A stretch of 64,000 nt of DNA from Diaporthe sp. PMI_573. Its lineage: Eukaryota > Ascomycota > Sordariomycetes > Diaporthales > Diaporthaceae. The stretch covers positions 248,001 to 312,000 of the forward strand of contig JAJTUP010000023.1 of assembly GCA_021399435.1 (NCBI GenBank), in the 5' to 3' direction. The translations under genes and the position numbers were made by a program. The notes below the pieces were generated by a model. It was not told the DNA's origin. It worked only from the letters and a program-made list of their open reading frames with translations, and ran no database searches. Position 1 is the stretch's first letter. Every line of letters starts with the position of its first letter. This document shows, piece by piece, positions 57,434-64,000 of the stretch.

Positions 57434-58933
57434 CTAGAGCGCCTCCCGGTACATGATAGGCAAGAAGACCACGCACGCCTTCCAGAGGATCAGCACGGCG
57501 TCGAGCATGGCAATAGGGAACTTGAGGAAGCCGAGCGGGCCCCCGCCCATGACGTCGCGGGCGTTGAGCCAGATGGCGAGGAACGCGACGGTGAAGAAGT
57601 GGCTGATGAGGACCCAGGGCCGGTGGATGAGCCCGCCGAGCAGACCGGTGGGCTCCTCGGTGAACCCGCGCTGGAAGTAGGCGAAGCAGCCCATGCGCAG
57701 CGCGCGCAGCTGCGCGTTGTCGGCGGCGAAGAGGCTGTACAGCGCCATGGCCAGCACGTTGATGATAGAACTGAGGTTCTTGCGCCGCCAGTGGAACTGC
57801 TTCATGGCTCCGCGTACCGCCTCCCCGTCGCCCAGGTCGTGCACGCCCTCCAGCAAGCCCGAGAGCACCACCACATCATTGAAGGCCACCGTCATGCCGC
57901 CGCCGGTGAGCGGGTGCCGCATGTTCATGGCGTCGCCCAGCACCAGCACGCCCGGGTGCGTCGACTGCTGCGACGGCGGCAGCCAGCTGTTGGGCATGCT
58001 CTTGGGGATCTTGCCGTCCGCCAGCGCGGCCTCGAAGCACGGGTGGAGCTCCTTCGGCAGGGTGGGGAGCACGACGTTCTTGATGTAGCCGCGCACGCCG
58101 CCATTCTCGGGCGACGCGGCCGGCAGGTCGAGGGGCACGTCGATCAGCGCGCGCGTCTCGTGGCTGCCGATGGCGTAGAGAAGCACGGGGAAGGCCTTCC
58201 CGATGACGACGTGTCCGTAGCCGGAGGGCGAGAAAGGGCAGTCGATCAGCTCGAGGGCGTAGAACTTGGACTTGACCTGGGGTGTCTTGCCGACGTACTG
58301 CTTGCGGAACTTGGAGGCGTAGCCGTCGGCGATGATGGTGAGCTTGCCGAAGTAGCAGTCGGCCTTCTTCTCGTTCGTCGCCGGATCGGTCGTCCTGGTC
58401 TCCACGCCGAGGACCTCGGGACCGTGCTCGCCGACAATGGTGTTCTGGACGTCCGTCTCGAACACGGAGATGTTGGGGTGGCCGAGACAGCTCTTCCGCA
58501 ACTGCATTATAAATCTTCCGTGGTGGAAGCCCCTCCCCTCCGGCTTCTTGTATTCCTCGCCGGCCTTCTTCTTCTCCGCCACCACAACCTCCCCCTTGTC
58601 ATCTGTCGCAGGGTACGGGAACACGACCTCGTCGCCGTGGAAGAGAATGTGGTATCCGTAGCAGGGCACCGCGTCGATGCCGTCGAGGCAGTGCCCGAGC
58701 CCCAGCTTGCGCAGGGCCGCGCACCCGCCGGGCTGCAGCAGCTCGCCGACTATCCTGTCCGGCTCGTGCATCCATCTCTCGAGCAGGATAACGCTGCGGC
58801 CCTGGTTGGCGAGGGCGTAAGCGACGGCGCAGCCAAAGACGCCGGCGCCGACAACCACGACATCGGCCTCGTGGAATCGTTGTCGGCGCTCCCTTTGGCG
58901 GGAGACTGCTTCGGCTTCAAGGGTTGTCGCCAT
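57434..58933 (-). CDS. erg1: Squalene monooxygenase (squalene epoxidase)
   Basis: Single exon of 499 residues. The FAD-binding Rossmann motif is at the N terminus (ADVVVVGAGVFGCAVAYALA). Then come LLERWMHEPDRIVGELLQPGG, with the family block after it, CYGYHILFHGD, the flavin motif VLGDAMNMRHPLTGGGMTVAF and a C-terminal hydrophobic region (GGPLGFLKFPIAMLDAVLIL) that anchors it to the ER or lipid droplets. It converts squalene to 2,3-oxidosqualene with O2 and NADPH, the first oxygen-dependent step of ergosterol synthesis and the target of allylamines. All motifs are intact. A long antisense open frame over it is a codon-bias shadow. Confidence 0.97.
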   Translation of the reverse strand: MATTLEAEAVSRQRERRQRFHEADVVVVGAGVFGCAVAYALANQGRSVILLERWMHEPDRIVGELLQPGGCAALRKLGLGHCLDGIDAVPCYGYHILFHGDEVVFPYPATDDKGEVVVAEKKKAGEEYKKPEGRGFHHGRFIMQLRKSCLGHPNISVFETDVQNTIVGEHGPEVLGVETRTTDPATNEKKADCYFGKLTIIADGYASKFRKQYVGKTPQVKSKFYALELIDCPFSPSGYGHVVIGKAFPVLLYAIGSHETRALIDVPLDLPAASPENGGVRGYIKNVVLPTLPKELHPCFEAALADGKIPKSMPNSWLPPSQQSTHPGVLVLGDAMNMRHPLTGGGMTVAFNDVVVLSGLLEGVHDLGDGEAVRGAMKQFHWRRKNLSSIINVLAMALYSLFAADNAQLRALRMGCFAYFQRGFTEEPTGLLGGLIHRPWVLISHFFTVAFLAIWLNARDVMGGGPLGFLKFPIAMLDAVLILWKACVVFLPIMYREAL

Positions 58934-60018
58934 GTGTACGGTTTTTGTGAATGTGTTGGACGAGAGTTGCTGACAGTCAGTTCCTCGGGGAAACAGACAC
59001 TTAGTACCCTACAAGTAAGTCGGTGCAGAAGTCGGGCCCGTAAAGGGGGTAGTCTAAATTCCCAAGGTTGTCCTTGCTGCAGGCACAGTAAGCACCAACT
59101 CTGAGTGGCGATACCGCTGGTCAATGACGCCGGCCAATTGCTGCTGGGCTGTGCGAAGCTTGTTGAAAGACGCGAGGGAGCCGTGGCGCAGAGACCATTG
59201 GGGGGTCGTGTGGTGGATGTAAGTATAAGAGGATTGATCAGATCCCAAATTCATAAGCTGACCTGTCCGATCCTCTCCGTGTCCGTCGGTCAAATATGGT
59301 GATAATCACAAGCAAAAGTGGGAGAAGACGGCTGACCGCGACCCACCGCCTACTGCAGGTGAGCCCCCCAAGAAAGAGTGGCACTGGGAGCTCGCGACTG
59401 CCAATCCGCCCGCCCCTTGCAGCAGAGCGACCAGATTCGGCTGCCCTGGACCACTGTTGGACCCCTGTGAAGGCACTGTAAATTCTGCTCGATTGGCCCA
59501 AAAAGTCATGCCACGCGGCCATCGCCGCATGTGATTGGCCAATGACAGTGGGTGGCACTTGACCGCCAAATTTCACATGTCGTCCGTTTTTGTTGGGCAC
59601 GTCGAGACGTGTGGCCTCATTACAGTGATAGTCTGGCAGCTGGACGAGGGGAAGACGGGCTGGGAAATAAAATTTGTCTTATTGGGCCAAAGGATCGGGA
59701 AAACCTTACGATGCAAGGCTGACAGCATCTGACAGACCAGACGCCTTGAGTCGTGGTTTTCTTTTTTCTTTTCCCGGTCTAGCACTGAAGATCTTCCCAA
59801 TCTAGAGGCTTCAGCTCTGCCCCTCACGTTCATAACCTTCCAGATAGTCAGTCTCCTTGACTTCACAATGAGGTTTTGTGTGGATAGTTGAATGTTGAGA
59901 TTGGCGTGCTTGGGCACTTTGTCTCTATATGCAGGAATCGGGTGCGACAGTATATATAGTAGTATACACGTAGAACGTGAAGGGATCCGAGGTGCCCCCC
60001 GAGTGTATGTTCACTCCC
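58934..60018. other. ERG1 upstream region
   Basis: Between the ERG1 start (-) and the 3' end of the PPR-like gene (-). No coding signal. Contains several CCAAT/ATTGG elements. Confidence 0.5.
59534..59543. promoter_or_regulatory. Palindromic double CCAAT box
   Basis: ATTGGCCAAT is a perfect palindrome holding a CCAAT box on each strand, about 600 bp upstream of the ERG1 ATG. CCAAT is bound by the Hap2/3/5 (HapB/C/E) complex in fungi. The regulatory role is inferred from motif and position. Confidence 0.35.
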
Positions 60019-63000
60019 TCAGAATCCCCCGGCGATATCGTATTTTCTTTCGGCCATCATCCTTTCCATCTCGTCAGCCTGTTCAGCCTGCTCGAACTCG
60101 AACCTCTCTGAAGCCAGGGCCCTTTCCCTCATCTCGGCCTGCCTCGCAGCGAGCTGCAGCCTCTCGGCCATCTCCTCTCGCCTTTGCTGTTCATCGAATT
60201 CCCGTAGGAGCTCTGCTCGCTCTCTGGCGAGATCCGGGTCCACGCCGCCGCCGCCACCTCCTCCCGGGTCTTGGCCATTCTGAGCCTGCTGCTCGGCTTC
60301 TAGCGCTGCTTTTCTCATGATCTCCATCGTGTCTTTTTCTAGGTTCTTGCGCTCTTTGGCAAGCACATCTCGCACCCGCAATACCATGTCCAGGGCGGTG
60401 TCGAGCACGCCAACCGCCTTCTGGACCTGATTCGTCTGGATTGACTTGGCCAACAAGCCGCGTGAGTCTTTCAGAGCTTTGAGTACGGTCTTCTTGTGGA
60501 AGTACGGTTCCTGCCAAGCCCCTGCGATGGCCCACTTCATGCCCTTGAGATCAACTGTGTGCGTGAAGGCCAGCAGGAAGAGCGAGAAAGTTGGGCCGTC
60601 CCAGGGGTACGACACGCCCTTGCGCTCCAGACCCGACATGGCAAGCGATATTGCGCCCCGGAAGTGGCGCACTCCCATGCAGGCATGCGCGGCGCGTGTG
60701 AAAGCTGCCGGCGGGAGGCTGAGTCCATTCGACTCAAATCGGCTGATCAGGCCCTCGACTCGGCGCAGGAAGTCGTTCTTGTCTGCTCCGCCATCCTGCG
60801 AGACTTCTCGTAGCAGACCGAAGAACACTGGAGAAACCGACGTGCTGACATCCACCCCTCTTGCTTTTGCCGCGGTGATGATGTCGAAGGCCGTCTGTCG
60901 GTTCCCTCGGTCGACTTTGAGCTGGGCCTGGACTGCCAGCCGCAAATGGCCACCGTCGAGTGCGATCCCTCGAGCGAGCCCTGTCTTGTACATCCCACAG
61001 ACCGTCCTGTAATGACGCAGTGTCATAGCTTCCCTCATCTCAACCCGCATGTCTTCCGGCGTGTGGCTTTTCGACATAGAAGAGACGCCTCGGCTTTTGA
61101 TGCCCAGGAGCGTGATGTTCCTGCGGAACGCTGATCTGGTATGCTGCCTGACTTTCATCGCCGCAATGAGCATGGTGTTCTCAGTCCAACTGTCGACAAA
61201 GTTTCGACTGAGCAGCTTCAATTTGCGATAGACAATCCTCAGCTCCTCGAAGCTAAAATCCCATCTGCGCTTGCAATTGACAAGGATGGCATTACTGAAC
61301 GCGGCATCGACCTCGAACCCGGCCTGGCTACAGTAGTCAAGCCAGTTGACAAAGAGTTCAACGTTGCGGATCGCGCCATACTGGTTGGCGACCACATTGA
61401 CCATGTATCGGCAGACCGGCACCTTCAAGTCGGTTATGTAGGCTTTCATAAACTCTTCGGTTTCGTTGATTGTGTGCGTCTTGATGAACTCTTTGAGAAC
61501 AGGAACGAAAACGTCGTCGATGCGGTCCTTCACTTCCATGTTCCTGAAGTCTGCCCAGACCCCATTCCAGTCGCCGACCTTGGCCTTTGCCAATGCAAGG
61601 AGGCCCAGAATGCGAGCATCCTTACACGACGACGGTTTGATCTGTTGTAGTCTTGCGAGAAGTTCGTCCACGGTCTGCCATTTTTCCGCCTCCACTGCGA
61701 TTTGAAGCATGACGCGATACACGCCATCCGGAAAGTGGACCAACCTGAATCCCACTCTGCCGCTGTGGATGTTCTCAAACTCATCGAACAAAGCTCTTGT
61801 TGCCTCGAAGTCCTGGCCTCGTTTCCAATGACAATAGAGCAGTTTGGTGGCCCATGTTGTCCGAACGTGGTAATATTTGGGGCACTGGTCCAATAATTGT
61901 AGCAGCACCTTCGCCGGTTTCTGCTTCTGAGCAGCTTCGACGGCATCCGTCACAAGATTGCCAATACCATACCATGTCTCACTGGAACACTGGGATAGCT
62001 TGTGGCGCGTCAGACTGAACGTGTTGACGACACGATTGAAGTCGTTCCTCTCGGAAAGACGTGTCATAAATCGTCGTGTCACCGAGGCATCCAAGTCGCC
62101 GCCGTAGAACTGGATGCGCCAGAAAACATCTGCGGCCTGGTCGGTCATGTCAAGATCGAAAGCCAGGTGCATCAATTTCTCAGCATTTTCCTGCCAGTGG
62201 CTCGAGCGAGGGCTGGTTGAAGCCTTGTCTCGGAAGCGTGGCATGAATATGGACAAGGCTCGCACGAGCTTCTGCTTTGCGGCAGAGCGAGCCTCGTCCT
62301 CGATACCGGGGGTCGCGCTTTTGTTCAATATCGACTCTGTAGCAGCCGTAGCCGCTTCGATCACGGACTGCGGGTTAAAAGCATAGTACTGGTCCCCGGA
62401 CATGGGCCCAAGCCCAACGGCACACAAGAGGATTTCCTCGGATTGGTCCGACATGCCTTCGTCTTGGCATTTCTGGCATAGAATTGTCGCTCCATCGACG
62501 AGCATCGCCTTGTCGAGGTCTGTGAGGCCGACTCTATGGACCGTCTTCTGCAGGATACGCACGGCATCCTCAAGACTCTGAGCATCGCCTAGGATGACTG
62601 CTTCCCTCATTCGCCTAACATTCTCGTCAACACCGAGGTTGGGAAGAACGGTGTCTCGACTGGCGTCTTCAGGGTGAACGGGGAGCTGCCGCAATGGCGC
62701 TCTCTGGGTCCTGGTTCGAATCGATTGGCCTGCTTTGGGCCTGTAGTAGCGACGAGGCCGGCCGCTTTGGTGACTTGTATGCCCGCTTTGGTTGCTTTGG
62801 TCGCTTGTTGGGATTGGGTCCTCCCAGCGCTCTTCGTCGGCGTCCTTGTGTCGAGATTTCGGGCTCTTATAACTGCGCCGGTCTGGCTCTCTGGGCGCAG
62901 CAGAGGAGAGCTCATGCTCCAGGCTCTCCAGGCTCTCCAGGGCGGAGGGGTGGTCGCGCTCCTGGTGGAGTGCAGACCTTGTCGCATGGTACTGCTTGAC

Positions 63001-63162
63001 CAAGCAGAGCTTTTCTGCGTTTTCTATGGCACTGCGGGCCTGATTGATGCGGCGGCGGCGGTCCTCGGTGAGAAGTAGGAGGGTGCATGAGGTTCCGACT
63101 GCCAAGCCGCGCAGAGCTGTCAGGGCTGCCTTCTTTGGCACACGGAGCAGCAAGGAGGACAT
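60019..63162 (-). CDS. PPR-like mitochondrial protein
   Basis: Single exon of 1,047 residues. The N terminus is basic and hydrophobic (MSSLLLRVPKKAALTALRGLAVG), fitting mitochondrial import. A disordered Ser/Arg/Gln part (residues 70-160) is followed by some 700 residues of helical hairpins of pentatricopeptide/TPR-like character, for example KLLYCHWKRGQDFEATRALF, ILGLLALAKAKVGDWNGVW and LVNCKRRWDFSFEELRIVY. The end is a charged coiled coil (LAARQAEMRERALASERFEFEQAEQ). Proteins of this type in filamentous ascomycetes act in mitochondrial RNA processing or translation; the RNA target is unknown. It is divergent to the IMP2-like gene. Confidence 0.78.
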   Translation of the reverse strand: MSSLLLRVPKKAALTALRGLAVGTSCTLLLLTEDRRRRINQARSAIENAEKLCLVKQYHATRSALHQERDHPSALESLESLEHELSSAAPREPDRRSYKSPKSRHKDADEERWEDPIPTSDQSNQSGHTSHQSGRPRRYYRPKAGQSIRTRTQRAPLRQLPVHPEDASRDTVLPNLGVDENVRRMREAVILGDAQSLEDAVRILQKTVHRVGLTDLDKAMLVDGATILCQKCQDEGMSDQSEEILLCAVGLGPMSGDQYYAFNPQSVIEAATAATESILNKSATPGIEDEARSAAKQKLVRALSIFMPRFRDKASTSPRSSHWQENAEKLMHLAFDLDMTDQAADVFWRIQFYGGDLDASVTRRFMTRLSERNDFNRVVNTFSLTRHKLSQCSSETWYGIGNLVTDAVEAAQKQKPAKVLLQLLDQCPKYYHVRTTWATKLLYCHWKRGQDFEATRALFDEFENIHSGRVGFRLVHFPDGVYRVMLQIAVEAEKWQTVDELLARLQQIKPSSCKDARILGLLALAKAKVGDWNGVWADFRNMEVKDRIDDVFVPVLKEFIKTHTINETEEFMKAYITDLKVPVCRYMVNVVANQYGAIRNVELFVNWLDYCSQAGFEVDAAFSNAILVNCKRRWDFSFEELRIVYRKLKLLSRNFVDSWTENTMLIAAMKVRQHTRSAFRRNITLLGIKSRGVSSMSKSHTPEDMRVEMREAMTLRHYRTVCGMYKTGLARGIALDGGHLRLAVQAQLKVDRGNRQTAFDIITAAKARGVDVSTSVSPVFFGLLREVSQDGGADKNDFLRRVEGLISRFESNGLSLPPAAFTRAAHACMGVRHFRGAISLAMSGLERKGVSYPWDGPTFSLFLLAFTHTVDLKGMKWAIAGAWQEPYFHKKTVLKALKDSRGLLAKSIQTNQVQKAVGVLDTALDMVLRVRDVLAKERKNLEKDTMEIMRKAALEAEQQAQNGQDPGGGGGGGVDPDLARERAELLREFDEQQRREEMAERLQLAARQAEMRERALASERFEFEQAEQADEMERMMAERKYDIAGGF

Positions 63163-63651
63163 GGCCTATCGATCGACATTTCGTCTCTGTTGTCGACTGG
63201 ACAGCGGTGCGGTTGGAGGGACAATCAGCATGCCAACAGCGACGGCCGGAGGATTCGACGTGGAGGAGAAGGGCGGAGCAAAGCAGCCTCAAGTCGCAAT
63301 TGTCTGTGGACGGTGGTCGGTTTGTCTGAATGTGTAAAAGAAGTGGACTGACGCGAGGGACGGGACCCACTAGGTCGTCGTTGACGGCTAGATTTCAGTC
63401 TTTTTGCCGGCCGCAGGGGAGCTGCTGGCTGCTGGGTCTTCGGGGCTTGGCGCAGCATGACGGTGGTGCTCCCTTGTGCTACGGCCAGGTACAGTAGCAA
63501 ACTGAGAGCCTCGCCCAGATTTACCCAAAGAATCTTAGACCCTTAGGAACAATTCACATTCGCGCATCCTACACTAGAACAGATCATATCGCCCGTGATC
63601 TTCCCCTACTTGCTTCCGATGAAAGGGCCCTAGCCCTGCGCGTAAACCCTC
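63163..63651. promoter_or_regulatory. Shared upstream region of two mitochondrial genes
   Basis: 489 bp between the divergent PPR-like (-) and IMP2 (+) start codons. No gene inside. A single bidirectional promoter region is inferred from the spacing. Confidence 0.45.
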
Positions 63652-63920
63652 ATGGCCTTCGGTGCGGCATGGCCGTGGCTTAGAGCAAAGGTCAGCCCTT
63701 TCACGCGAGACACGGCGCGGTACCTCCTCATATGCGCAACCTGGTATCCGGTGTGCTACTTTGTCGAAAGCCATGTCGTGGGCACGACCAGGGTCCGAGG
63801 GCCCTCCATGTACCCGTACTTGAACGAGAACTACAATGAGACCAGGTTCGGCTACGTCTGCCTGACCTGGAAGCTCTACGCCCAGCAGAATCTGCAGAGG
63901 GGCATGATCGTGACCTTCTA
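63652..63920 (+). CDS. imp2: Mitochondrial inner membrane protease subunit 2, first exon (partial)
   Basis: The first exon encodes 89 residues plus two bases before a GTAAGT donor at 63921. The rest lies beyond the window. One membrane segment (YLLICATWYPVCYFVES) is followed by the S26 signal-peptidase box with nucleophile Ser52 in RVRGPSMYPYLNE; then comes GYVCLTWKLYAQQNLQRGMIVTF. The catalytic Lys (family VKRV region) should be in the missing exon. Imp2, with Imp1, matures intermembrane-space proteins such as cytochrome c1. A CCAG at 63988 is not a usable acceptor because it would create TAG. Confidence 0.9.
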
Positions 63921-64000
63921 GTAAGTCCGCCCACACGTCCTGCCTCGCCTTACCTGGCCGGACAACTTGACGCCGTACACCACACCAGGGAGGGAGGGAC

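Noticed and set aside
57347..59104. 585-codon plus-strand open frame antisense to ERG1
   Set aside because: It mirrors the GC-rich third positions of ERG1, is rich in His/Val/Glu/Arg without any domain, and ERG1 on the other strand is unmistakable.
62708..62725. GGTTCGAATCG, like a tRNA B box
   Set aside because: It lies within the PPR-like coding sequence, and no A box or cloverleaf is visible around it. No tRNA was found elsewhere in the window.
1..64000. CRISPR arrays, bacterial operons, rRNA genes
   Set aside because: No regularly spaced repeats, no ribosome-binding-site-led gene strings and no rRNA-like sequence; the window is eukaryotic with spliceosomal introns.

Overview
This window looks like nuclear DNA of a filamentous ascomycete (Pezizomycotina, probably Sordariomycetes). 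Genes are intron-poor. Introns are 49-140 nt with GTAAGT/GTGAGT-type donors. There is a Fot1/pogo-type transposon, and the families (Alg5, Erg1, Psy2, TM9SF, PY-motif arrestin, fungal CorA-like protein, PKL kinases, secreted serine beta-lactamase-like protein) are typical of that group. Splice sites were assigned by eye, and wherever a full model is given the exon lengths sum to a multiple of three. No database search was possible, so names rest on recognised motifs.

Layout. 0.6-11 kb: a CorA-like membrane protein whose last splice junction does not keep frame, a TM9SF/EMP70 protein with a 19-nt last coding exon carrying the KxD tail, and an alpha-arrestin. 11-16 kb is a 5-kb stretch without a convincing gene. 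16-31 kb is accessory in character: a fructosamine-3-kinase-like gene overlapping tail-to-tail with an MFS transporter, a 2-oxoglutarate/Fe(II) oxygenase pseudogene with two stops, an F-box protein, an aldehyde dehydrogenase, a broken unknown gene, AT-rich decayed DNA, and a 1,850-bp Fot1-like element with perfect 43-bp inverted repeats, TA target duplication and one in-frame stop. 31-45 kb: a secreted beta-lactamase-like serine hydrolase, an orphan 164-aa protein, an RidA-family protein with a signal peptide, an APH-type kinase, a secreted GH1 beta-glucosidase with a variant nucleophile motif, a small secreted cysteine-containing protein, and a GH13 alpha-glucosidase of isomaltase type.

46-64 kb is housekeeping: PP4 regulatory subunit 3 (Psy2/SMEK), a disordered unknown protein, Alg5 (N-glycosylation), Erg1 (sterol synthesis), a PPR-like mitochondrial protein, and the first exon of mitochondrial inner-membrane protease subunit 2 (Imp2) running off the end. 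The last two are divergent and share a 489-bp upstream region.

I found no clearly new multi-gene system. The most notable points are three GC-AG introns (one in PSY2 could be retained in frame), several micro-exons, a secreted RidA, and a cluster of recently disabled genes around the transposon.
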